A DNA stretch of 28,898 nucleotides. Origin: Pseudaeromonas sp038247115 (GTDB lineage Bacteria > Pseudomonadota > Gammaproteobacteria > Enterobacterales > Aeromonadaceae). The stretch covers positions 1 to 28,898 of the forward strand of contig JBBRVG010000056.1 in NCBI GenBank assembly GCA_038247115.1, written 5' to 3'. The position numbers and the translations under genes are program-made. Positions 1 to 6,337 of the stretch are shown in pieces. Position 1 is the first letter of the stretch, and each line of letters opens with the position of its first letter. The notes under the pieces were generated by a model that was not told the origin of the DNA, did no database searches, and was given only the letters and a program-made list of their open reading frames with translations.

Positions 1-594
1 GATCTGGTGGGCAAGCATGTCTATCCCGTGCATCGGCTCGATCGCCCGACTTCGGGAGTCTTGCTATTTGCCCTGGATCCGGTAACCGCTCGTCGTCTGA
101 GCGAAGACTTCGCCCAGCATAGAGTCCAGAAAGAGTATCTGGCACTGGTGCGGGGTTGGGCTCCGGAGCAACTCTACATCGATTACCCACTCAAGGAAGA
201 GCTCGACAAGATAGCGGATGTGTTTGCAGATCCGGATAAACCGGCGCAGTCCGCCCAAACCTGGCTGCAGCGCTTGCAGACGGTCGATCTCCCCCATGCG
301 GTATCTCCTCGCCATCCATCCAGTCGTTATAGTTTGGTGCGCTTGCTGCCTTATACCGGACGCAAGCACCAGCTTCGCCGCCATCTGGCGCATATCTCGC
401 ATCCGATCGTCGGGGATACCACCCATGGCGATGGGCGACACAATCGATTTTTCCGCGAGCAGTTCGATTGTCAGCGGCTGATGCTGTGCAACACCAGTCT
501 GACGATTCGACATCCGGTTCATGGGTTTCCACTGCGTCTGCAGGTGGCGCTGGATGATCCCTGGTTGCAGCTATTTCAACAGTTTGGCTGGTGA
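1..594 (+). CDS. truC: tRNA pseudouridine(65) synthase TruC, 3' part (5' end outside window)
   Basis: RluA-family pseudouridine synthase that makes pseudouridine at position 65 of tRNA. The frame is open from base 1, so the true start lies upstream; 197 residues are visible. The motif HRLDRPTSG has the catalytic Asp at bases 40-42, close to the window edge. It is followed by KEYLALVRG, the TruC-like stretch DYPLKEELDKIAD and the family block TGRKHQLRRHLAH near bases 355-390. The C terminus (LDDPW...QFGW) matches my memory of E. coli TruC, which is why I prefer TruC over RluA, RluC or RluD. About 60 N-terminal residues should be missing. It ends at TGA 592-594 and is separated from lamB by about 400 bases, with no strong terminator of its own visible. 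Confidence 0.9.
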   Translation, partial: DLVGKHVYPVHRLDRPTSGVLLFALDPVTARRLSEDFAQHRVQKEYLALVRGWAPEQLYIDYPLKEELDKIADVFADPDKPAQSAQTWLQRLQTVDLPHAVSPRHPSSRYSLVRLLPYTGRKHQLRRHLAHISHPIVGDTTHGDGRHNRFFREQFDCQRLMLCNTSLTIRHPVHGFPLRLQVALDDPWLQLFQQFGW

Positions 595-684
595 CGTTCG
601 AGTTTATGGTTTGCGGTTTGGATGAAATCTGAACTGCAAGCGTTTTCATGCGGACATTTTGTTAAAAAGAAAGTTCAAAGTTGC

Positions 685-702
685 AGGTGATCTTGATCAT
701 GA
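685..702 (+). promoter_or_regulatory. Candidate CRP (cAMP receptor protein) site upstream of lamB
   Basis: The half-sites are GGTGA and TCATG with a 6-base spacer (TCTTGA), against the consensus TGTGA-N6-TCACA: 4/5 and 3/5 matches. CRP control of maltose genes is established in enterics. The position, more than 200 bases before the -10, is far, so this would be an accessory site. Confidence 0.3.
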
Positions 703-852
703 TTGTCTGATCAGATGAACCGCTCCGTTTTGTGCTTAAAGCTTTAATTTTGCATTGTGCGAGATAAAGTTCTAAAAAAACAACAATAAATCTGATTTAA
801 TGGTGTTATTCACTGCTTGCGTCGTATTATTTGGTGTTTGAGATGATTGGGT

Positions 853-911
853 GGGGAGTTGCTATTTTGTGACGGGGCTCAATTCCACGGCTTAAACGGG
901 ATCCCTATAAT
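853..911 (+). promoter_or_regulatory. Probable lamB promoter with MalT-like boxes and a CRP-like site
   Basis: The -10 element is a perfect TATAAT at 906-911. Seventeen bases upstream the -35 position (883-888, TTCCAC) matches sigma-70 poorly, as expected of an activator-dependent promoter. Two direct, degenerate matches to the MalT box (GGGGA-T/G-GAGG) start at 853 (GGGGAGTTGC) and 874 (GGGGCTCAAT), 21 bases or two helical turns apart; the second would lie near -38. A CRP-like sequence, TGTGA-N6-TCAAT, spans 868-883 and overlaps the second box. The -10 is convincing; the activator sites are inferred. Confidence 0.5.
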
Positions 912-922
912 GGCCCCGGACA

Positions 923-948
923 GTCGTTAGCCCCTTTTGGTTGGCGAC
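923..948 (+). other. Leader hairpin near the 5' end of the lamB transcript
   Basis: GTCGTTAGCC (923-932) can pair over all ten positions with GGTTGGCGAC (939-948), three of them G-U wobbles, around a 6-base loop. It begins within a few bases of the predicted transcription start and would protect the 5' end of an abundant porin mRNA. No T run follows, so it is not a terminator. Confidence 0.4.
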
Positions 949-1000
949 AAGTTTCCACCAATTTATGACCATTTACCCCCAAGGGATAAAGGAAAATATT

Positions 1001-2275
1001 ATGACAGCAAAGTGGCTTCCAATTTCTGCAGCAGTAATCATGGCTCTGGGCTCTGCCTCCGCATCCGCCGTTGATTTTCACGGTTACTTCCGTTCTGGCG
1101 TAGGTGTGTCCGATAACGGCGACATGCAAACTCTGTCCAAGCAGAAGGTCGGTCGTCTGGGTAACGAAGCTGATACCTACAGCGAAATCCAGCTGACACA
1201 AGAAGTTTACAATAAGGGTGGCAAGACTTTCACAGTTGATTCCATGTTTGCAATGGCTTCCAATGGGTCTAATGACTGGGAAGGGACCAACACAAACGTA
1301 AATTATGCTGATGAAAAAACCACTAATGATGCAACCTTCGCTTTGCGTCAATTCAACGCACAGGCCAAGAACCTGTTTGGTGGCGACGAAGTGGTTTGGG
1401 TTGGTAAGAAGTATAACCAACGTCATGACATCCATATCACCGACTTCTACTACTGGAACATCTCTGGCGCTGGCGCCGGTGTTGAAGCCATCAAGGCTGG
1501 TCCTGGTCAAATGTCTTTCGCTTGGGTCCGTAATGATCGTAACAGCGATGGTTTCACAGTTGAGAATCCGGTAAACATCAACACCCTGGATGCTCGTTAT
1601 GCAGGTATCCCGCTGTGGGCTGATGGCACTCTGGAACTGGGTGCTGACTACGCCATTGTTAATGCCACTGACGGCCAAGAAGCTGCCTCAGCTTTGTACA
1701 AGGACGCCAAAAACGGCGTTATGCTGACTGCCGAGTTGACCCAGGGTTTGATGGGTGGCTTCAACAAGACTGTACTGCAATACGGTACCGAAGGTTATTC
1801 CAAGAACTTCGCCTTCCAAGGTGATGGTAGCTGGTACGGCGCCGAAGCCAAAGATGGTGCTGATGGCTACCGTATCATCAACCATGGTGCTATCTCCATG
1901 GGTGACAGCTGGGATCTGAGCCATCAAGTGGCTTACGGTGTCGGTAACGAAATGTGGGGCGGCAACGACAACTGGGAAACCTTCTCTGTTGTAGTTCGTC
2001 CGGTCTACAAGTGGAATGACACCATGAAGACCATCTTCGAAGCTGGTTACAGCAACGATAAGAACAACAACGCAGATGGTACTGGTTCTTCTACCGACAA
2101 CCAGAAGTATACCATCGCCCAAGCTTGGGCTGCTGGCAAGGGCTTCTGGGCTCGTCCGGAACTGCGTGTGTTTGCTTCTTACCTGAAGGCTGATGGTTCT
2201 TTCCGTCCTGACTCTGCAGGCGTGAATCAAGATGATGCCTACAACTTCGGTGTACAAGCCGAAGCTTGGTGGTAA
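1001..2275 (+). CDS. lamB: Maltoporin LamB (maltose/maltodextrin outer-membrane channel)
   Basis: Trimeric 18-stranded outer-membrane porin for diffusion of maltose and maltodextrins. The protein is 424 residues. Residues 1-23 form a signal peptide ending ASA, and the mature chain starts VDFHGYFRSGVG, typical of LamB. The family block QRHDIHITDFYYWNISGAG lies in the first half, and the chain ends in an aromatic residue (AEAWW), as outer-membrane barrels do. It is somewhat shorter than E. coli LamB (about 446). An in-frame ATG at 965 would add 12 residues, but the ATG at 1001 has AAGGA just upstream and gives a clean signal peptide. A strong terminator follows at once and malM lies behind it. 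Unlike E. coli, malK is not directly upstream. Confidence 0.95.
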   Translation: MTAKWLPISAAVIMALGSASASAVDFHGYFRSGVGVSDNGDMQTLSKQKVGRLGNEADTYSEIQLTQEVYNKGGKTFTVDSMFAMASNGSNDWEGTNTNVNYADEKTTNDATFALRQFNAQAKNLFGGDEVVWVGKKYNQRHDIHITDFYYWNISGAGAGVEAIKAGPGQMSFAWVRNDRNSDGFTVENPVNINTLDARYAGIPLWADGTLELGADYAIVNATDGQEAASALYKDAKNGVMLTAELTQGLMGGFNKTVLQYGTEGYSKNFAFQGDGSWYGAEAKDGADGYRIINHGAISMGDSWDLSHQVAYGVGNEMWGGNDNWETFSVVVRPVYKWNDTMKTIFEAGYSNDKNNNADGTGSSTDNQKYTIAQAWAAGKGFWARPELRVFASYLKADGSFRPDSAGVNQDDAYNFGVQAEAWW

Positions 2276-2297
2276 GCTAAGTCGTAGTTGTTAAGAC

Positions 2298-2326
2298 TGC
2301 CCCCGTCTATCGGGGGCATTTTTTTT
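2298..2326 (+). terminator. Intrinsic terminator after lamB
   Basis: A perfect 8-bp stem (TGCCCCCG 2298-2305, CGGGGGCA 2311-2318) with a 5-base loop is followed by eight T residues (2319-2326). It lies between lamB and malM, so malM must rely on read-through or on a weak promoter that I cannot identify. Confidence 0.93.
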
Positions 2327-2347
2327 GAACGTGTTAGGGTATTTTCG

Positions 2348-3391
2348 ATGAAAGTAACTAGAGTAACCTTTGCCTTGTGTATTGCCCTCTCCATGGCTGC
2401 TTGTTCTTCTATCGACGGTCTGGTCGCACCAAGCAGCGAGAATAAGGCTGCCTTAAACAACCGGGACTCGGCGATCGACAGCTTGTCTCGTGCCAGCAGC
2501 TGTTGCCAGGATTACTCAACTTTGCCTTATGCCACCGTTAATGCCGGTGAGGACAAGTGGTTGCCTATCGACGAGAACTCCCCCGTATTTAATTTTTCTG
2601 AGGGCAAAAGTTATTTTGCTGCTTTCAAACTGCCACAGAATTCCGGTGATTTACGAATTACCATAGCCGCTGAAATTGGTAAGGCGCTTTTTTTCCCATC
2701 CATTGTGTTGATGGATAGTCAATTTAAAGTAACACGGGTCATTGACAGTAAAGTCTTCAGCTATAAAGAAGCCCAGTTGATGGCAGGTAACCGGATTGAG
2801 GGGGTATTTACCATTGATCGGACTTATGTCGGTAACCCGAATAATGAAACCTATATGGTGATCTACACCCCGGAAAATAAACTATCAGAGACGACGACGA
2901 TCCTGAGTGAGGCCAAGCTGATGGCTCGTGCGACGGCGGTTGTTGATCCTGGGCTTAAAGATCCTGTGATTCCTCGTTCACCTTGGGGATTATTGAAACT
3001 TCAGATTGAAGATTTGTCTGGTGATTCAGGGAAAGACAACACCTATAAGCCAGCTTATCAAGATGCGGTTAATGCAAATACTCCGAAAGTCGATCCGACG
3101 CCCAACAAGTTGGTGATAGCTCCGGCCGCAGCCACTGCAGCGGTAGTCGCAACAGCTCCTGCAGCAAACCAGGCCGCTGCGGTTCCTGCAGCATCAGTTG
3201 CTGCCGCTACGACAGTAGCCACTGGCACCATGCTGGCAGAAACAGAAGCTATGTATAACCAGCTCATTCAGAAGGCGGTCAGCTCGGGTGACATTGAAAA
3301 AGCCATGGCTTTGGCGAGCGAAGCGGAACGAGCCGGTTCTGGCAGCGCCAAACAGACATTAGTCAATGCAATCAAGAACTCACAGAAGTAA
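2348..3391 (+). CDS. malM: Maltose operon protein MalM, probable lipoprotein
   Basis: MalM-family protein of the maltose regulon, exported in E. coli; its exact biochemical role is not well established. It has 347 residues (E. coli about 306). The N terminus MKVTRVTFAL...LSMAACSS looks like a lipoprotein signal with the lipidated Cys at residue 19 and Ser at +2, which favours outer-membrane sorting. A CC pair is at residues 52-53. The middle contains the MalM-like segment KLPQNSGDLRITIAAEIGK. Residues about 253-294 are an Ala/Pro/Thr-rich linker, and the C-terminal segment (AMYNQLIQKAV...ALASEAERAGSGSAKQT) resembles the end of E. coli MalM. The ATG at 2348 is chosen because it gives the signal and has AGGG upstream; a longer frame to 2288 would read through the terminator. 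Confidence 0.88.
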   Translation: MKVTRVTFALCIALSMAACSSIDGLVAPSSENKAALNNRDSAIDSLSRASSCCQDYSTLPYATVNAGEDKWLPIDENSPVFNFSEGKSYFAAFKLPQNSGDLRITIAAEIGKALFFPSIVLMDSQFKVTRVIDSKVFSYKEAQLMAGNRIEGVFTIDRTYVGNPNNETYMVIYTPENKLSETTTILSEAKLMARATAVVDPGLKDPVIPRSPWGLLKLQIEDLSGDSGKDNTYKPAYQDAVNANTPKVDPTPNKLVIAPAAATAAVVATAPAANQAAAVPAASVAAATTVATGTMLAETEAMYNQLIQKAVSSGDIEKAMALASEAERAGSGSAKQTLVNAIKNSQK

Positions 3392-3406
3392 ATCAGAAAA
3401 AGATTC

Positions 3407-3436
3407 AAATAAACCCCGCTTGCGGGGTTTATTTTT
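3407..3436 (+). terminator. Intrinsic terminator after malM
   Basis: AAATAAACCCCGC (3407-3419) pairs with GCGGGGTTTATTT (3422-3434), with a tiny central loop, and a T run continues to 3436. The A-rich 5' flank makes it possibly bidirectional. Confidence 0.93.
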
Positions 3437-3645
3437 GCGTAAAGAAAAGATATAAAAATAGATATTGAGTTCAGTCACAAAAATATTAATGTTACACACA
3501 GTTACGTTTGGGTGTGCTTTATTACATTGAGAATTATTGAGTAGACAATTTAAATTCATCTGAAACAGACATTGAAATATTTCAAGATTACAATTAAATG
3601 TCAAAATTCTATCTAAATATAACTATTTGGTTTTAAAGAAAATTC

Positions 3646-3709
3646 TTTGTGATCGCCCTTTCGTTTTTTACATCTCCTGCGTTTGCCCTTTTCATCTTCG
3701 CGCTATATT
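3646..3709 (+). promoter_or_regulatory. Candidate ptsG promoter with CRP-like site
   Basis: A good left CRP half-site (TTTGTGATC, 3646-3654) is followed by a poor right half. Downstream, TTTGCC (3682-3687) and TATATT (3704-3709) are 16 bases apart and could be the -35 and -10. CRP activation of ptsG is known in enterics. I could not recognise a convincing Mlc operator. Confidence 0.4.
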
Positions 3710-3742
3710 CCTCTCGTTGAATACATTCGTAAGGCAATAACC

Positions 3743-3793
3743 ATGATGACAGGCCTTCATAGCTTGTCCGGTGTATTCACAATAATCACTTAA
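3743..3793 (+). other. Candidate 16-codon leader ORF in the ptsG 5' UTR
   Basis: Tandem ATG codons at 3743 and 3746 open a frame encoding MMTGLHSLSGVFTIIT, ending at TAA 3791-3793, 28 bases before the ptsG start. AAGG at 3731-3734 lies 8 bases upstream of the first ATG and could bind the ribosome. It lies downstream of the candidate promoter, so it would be transcribed. No function is assigned; short frames arise easily by chance. Confidence 0.25.
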
Positions 3794-3802
3794 GGACGCA
3801 AA

Positions 3803-3820
3803 CTCCTCAGGAGCTCACAC
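3803..3820 (+). promoter_or_regulatory. ptsG ribosome binding site with hairpin and possible SgrS sRNA target
   Basis: AGGAG (3809-3813), eight bases before ATG 3822, is the ribosome binding site. CTCC (3803-3806) can pair with GGAG (3810-3813) around a 3-base loop and partly mask it. CTCAG (3806-3810) and TCACAC (3815-3820) are complementary, with a GAGC bulge, to GUGUGACUGAG, the pairing core of E. coli SgrS as I remember it. SgrS represses ptsG translation in enterics and homologs are reported in Aeromonas; no sgrS gene lies in this window. Confidence 0.4.
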
Positions 3821-3821
3821 T

Positions 3822-5270
3822 ATGTCAAATCTGTTCGCAAACCTGCAGAAAGTCGGTAAATCACTGATGCTGCCGGTATCCGTACTGCCCGTTGCAGGTA
3901 TTCTGCTGGGTGTCGGTGCCGCCAAATTCAGCTGGCTGCCGGCCATCGTTTCACAAATCATGGAACAAGCCGGTGGTGCCGTATTCGGTAACATGGCTCT
4001 GATCTTCGCAATCGGTGTTGCCTTGGGCTTCACCAATAACGACGGTGTTGCCGGTCTGGCTGCTACCGTTGGTTACGTGATTCTGACTAAAACCATTGCC
4101 GTGGTTGCTCCGATCATCGCAGGCCTGGATCCGGCTGCCGCTGATTACGCGTCAATGGCAGACAAGGTCTCCAACGTCGGTGTTCTCGGCGGTATCGTCG
4201 CTGGTGGTATCGCGGCCTTCATGTTCAATCGCTTCTACCGCATCCAGTTGCCTGAGTACTTAGGCTTCTTTGCCGGTAAGCGTTTTGTTCCATTGTCTAC
4301 CGGTATCGTTGCTATCGTCGTCGGTGTGGTGATGGCCTTCGTATGGCCACCTGTTGGTGCCCTGATCCAGTCCTTCTCTCATTGGGCTGCCTATCAGAAC
4401 CCGGCACTGGCATTCGGTATCTACGGCGTTGTTGAACGCTCACTGATCCCCTTCGGCCTGCACCACATCTGGAACGTGCCTTTCTTCTTCGAAGCAGGTG
4501 AGTACACCAATGCGGCTGGTCAAGTGATCCACGGTGAAATCGCTCGTTACATTGCTGGTGACCCAACTGCCGGTAACCTGGCTGGTGGTTACATGTTCAA
4601 GATGTATGGTCTGCCTGCTGCTGCGATTGCTATGTGGCATGCTGCCAAGCCAGAAAACCGTGCCAAGGTTGGTGGTATCATGGTCTCTGCGGCCCTGACC
4701 TCTTTCCTGACCGGTATCACAGAGCCAATCGAATTTGCTTTCCTGTTCGTAGCTCCGGTTCTGTACGCAATCCATGCTCTGCTGGCTGGCTCCGCTTTCG
4801 TGGTCACCATACTGCTGGGTATGAAGCACGGTACTACCTTCTCCCACGGTTTGATTGACTTCGTAGTTCTGTTTGCTCAATCCACCAAGGGCTGGATGTT
4901 CCCAATCCTGGGTCTGATCTACGCTGCGATTTACTACACCATCTTCCGTGTAGCTATCTCGGCTCTGGATCTGAAGACTCCGGGTCGTGAAGATGAAGCT
5001 GCTGAAGAATCTGTCGCTGAAATGGCTGAACATTTCATGGCTGAGCAGTTGGTTCTGGCTTTCGGTGGCAAGGCTAACATCGCCTCTCTGGACGCTTGTA
5101 TCACTCGTCTGCGTGTCGGTGTGAAAGACGTTGCCAAGGTCGATCAAGCCAAACTGAAGCAACTCGGCGCCGCTGGTGTTGTGGTTGCTGGCTCTGGTAT
5201 TCAGGCTATCTTCGGTACCAAGTCTGACAACCTGAAGACTGACATGGACATCTGGATGCAGTCTCACTAA
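3822..5270 (+). CDS. ptsG: PTS glucose transporter subunit IIBC (EIICB-Glc)
   Basis: Inner-membrane permease that imports and phosphorylates glucose, taking phosphate from EIIA-Glc. It has 482 residues, close to E. coli PtsG (477). The EIIC part, residues 1 to about 390, starts with SLMLPVSVLPVAGILLGVG, has multiple hydrophobic segments and carries the signature GITEPIEF at residues 298-305. After an acidic, Ala/Glu-rich linker the EIIB domain carries the phosphorylated Cys at residue 426 in SLDACITRLRV. No EIIA domain is present, so it depends on a separate crr product. The N-acetylglucosamine homolog NagE is less likely because of the length and the PtsG-like N terminus. It is a single gene, closed by a strong terminator. 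Confidence 0.95.
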   Translation: MSNLFANLQKVGKSLMLPVSVLPVAGILLGVGAAKFSWLPAIVSQIMEQAGGAVFGNMALIFAIGVALGFTNNDGVAGLAATVGYVILTKTIAVVAPIIAGLDPAAADYASMADKVSNVGVLGGIVAGGIAAFMFNRFYRIQLPEYLGFFAGKRFVPLSTGIVAIVVGVVMAFVWPPVGALIQSFSHWAAYQNPALAFGIYGVVERSLIPFGLHHIWNVPFFFEAGEYTNAAGQVIHGEIARYIAGDPTAGNLAGGYMFKMYGLPAAAIAMWHAAKPENRAKVGGIMVSAALTSFLTGITEPIEFAFLFVAPVLYAIHALLAGSAFVVTILLGMKHGTTFSHGLIDFVVLFAQSTKGWMFPILGLIYAAIYYTIFRVAISALDLKTPGREDEAAEESVAEMAEHFMAEQLVLAFGGKANIASLDACITRLRVGVKDVAKVDQAKLKQLGAAGVVVAGSGIQAIFGTKSDNLKTDMDIWMQSH

Positions 5271-5287
5271 GCATTCGGTTCCAGCTC

Positions 5288-5316
5288 AAAAAGGGAAGCC
5301 TCGGCTTCCCTTTTTT
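5288..5316 (+). terminator. Intrinsic terminator after ptsG, probably bidirectional
   Basis: GGGAAGCC (5293-5300) pairs with GGCTTCCC (5303-5310). Five A residues precede and six T residues follow (5311-5316), so both strands show a stem plus U tract. It separates converging ptsG and dapD and could back up the dapD terminator. Confidence 0.93.
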
Positions 5317-5417
5317 ATTGTGTGCTTTTTAATGTGATAACGGGGGGGGGCCGAGAGGAGGGCGTCGTTGATATGCTCCACGCTTTGCTTGCTCGAGCTG
5401 GCTTTAATGAGTCGATA

Positions 5418-5450
5418 CAAAATATGAAGAAGGGGACCCTGAGGTCCCCT
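5418..5450 (-). terminator. Terminator of the map-glnD-dapD operon
   Basis: On the minus strand AGGGGACC and GGTCCCCT (plus-strand 5431-5438 and 5443-5450) form an 8-bp stem with a 4-base loop, followed by a T-rich stretch (TTCTTCATATTTTG). It lies about 30 bases after the dapD stop. Confidence 0.85.
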
Positions 5451-5478
5451 TGATGTGATGCATGGAGCTGAAGCTTTA

Positions 5479-6303
5479 TCAGTCGATGCTACGCAGCAGG
5501 GCGTTGATGCCGACCTTGGCGCGAGTCTTGGCATCCACCTTTTTGACGATAACGGCGCAGTACAGGCTGTAGGTGCCGCACTTGGAGGGCAGAGAGCCGG
5601 ACACCACGACGGAACCCGCTGGTACGCGGCCGTAATGAATTTCGCCAGTTTCCCGATCATAGATGCGGGTCGATTGGCCGATGAAGACACCCATGGAGAT
5701 CACGGAGCCTTCTTCCACGATGACACCTTCTACCACTTCGGAGCGGGCACCGATGAAGCAGTTATCTTCGATGATGGTCGGATTGGCTTGCAGCGGCTCC
5801 AGAACACCACCGATGCCAACGCCGCCGGAGAGGTGAACGTTGGCGCCGATCTGGGCACAGGAGCCCACGGTTACCCAGGTATCCACCATGGTGCCTTCGC
5901 CGACATATCCGCCGATGTTGACATAAGAAGGCATTAGCACGGCATTGCGAGCTATGTAAGCACCCTTGCGGACGATGGCGTTCGGCACGACGCGAATGGC
6001 TTCTTCCTTGAAACGCTCCGGCGTGTAATCTTCGAACTTCAACGGCACCTTGTCATAGAAGTTGGTGCCTGGTGCGGCCAGCATGGCATTGTCATTGATG
6101 CGGAAATAGAGCAGCACCGCCTTTTTCAGCCACTGATGAACCACCCATTCACCGGCGATTTTTTCGGCCACCCGCGCTTTGCCGGAGTCCAGCATATCCA
6201 CGGTTTGCAGGATGGCCTGGCGGGTTAATGCATCGACGGTAGTGGGGGTGATGCTTTCACGGCGCTCGAAAGCTTCTTCGATCAGGCGTTGTAACTCAGT
6301 CAT
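5479..6303 (-). CDS. dapD: 2,3,4,5-tetrahydropyridine-2,6-dicarboxylate N-succinyltransferase DapD
   Basis: Succinylates tetrahydrodipicolinate with succinyl-CoA in the succinylase branch of diaminopimelate/lysine synthesis, in the cytoplasm as a trimer. It has 274 residues, the same length as E. coli DapD. An N-terminal helical part (about 1-100) contains FRINDNAMLAAPG. Then comes a left-handed beta-helix with hexapeptide repeats, including PSYVNIGGYVGEGTMVDTW and SGGVGIGGVLEPLQANP, and a C-terminal beta part (KCGTYSLYCAVIVKK). The start has a good GAAGGGAG site. The stop TGA is followed at once by an in-frame TAA. It lies 34 bases after glnD and ends the minus-strand operon. Confidence 0.97.
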   Translation of the reverse strand: MTELQRLIEEAFERRESITPTTVDALTRQAILQTVDMLDSGKARVAEKIAGEWVVHQWLKKAVLLYFRINDNAMLAAPGTNFYDKVPLKFEDYTPERFKEEAIRVVPNAIVRKGAYIARNAVLMPSYVNIGGYVGEGTMVDTWVTVGSCAQIGANVHLSGGVGIGGVLEPLQANPTIIEDNCFIGARSEVVEGVIVEEGSVISMGVFIGQSTRIYDRETGEIHYGRVPAGSVVVSGSLPSKCGTYSLYCAVIVKKVDAKTRAKVGINALLRSID

Positions 6304-6337
6304 GATTGTCTCCCTTCAAAAAATGGCATCCTTTTTA

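Larger units (their letters stand above)
595..1000 (+). other. truC-lamB intergenic region: lamB control region and leader
   Basis: No gene is seen here. From left to right it holds: an AT-rich stretch; a CRP-like site near 685-702 with several GATC motifs around it, including the 10-bp palindrome TCTGATCAGA at 706-715; two degenerate MalT-like boxes at 853-862 and 874-883; a second CRP-like site at 868-883; a perfect -10 hexamer at 906-911; and a 5' leader hairpin at 923-948. It therefore looks like an activator-dependent promoter for maltoporin. Confidence 0.6.
3392..3821 (+). other. malM-ptsG intergenic region: terminator, AT-rich block, ptsG promoter and leader
   Basis: It contains the malM terminator (3407-3436) and then about 200 AT-rich bases (about 3440-3650) with no supportable gene. 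Next come a CRP-like half-site near 3646-3667, a candidate sigma-70 promoter (3682-3709) and a leader of about 100 bases. The leader contains a short upstream ORF (3743-3793) and a hairpin over the ptsG ribosome binding site. A minus-strand frame of 74 codons here starts with TTG, lacks a ribosome binding site and runs over the terminator, so I do not call it. Confidence 0.6.

Noticed and set aside
3380..3604. Small minus-strand frame of 74 codons in the AT-rich malM-ptsG gap
   Set aside because: It begins with TTG, has no ribosome binding site and reads through the malM terminator stem.
4440..5267. Minus-strand open frame of 275 codons opposite ptsG
   Set aside because: It is the antisense of a strongly biased, highly expressed gene, whose codon pattern leaves few antisense stops. 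The product resembles no family I know and there is no ribosome binding site logic.
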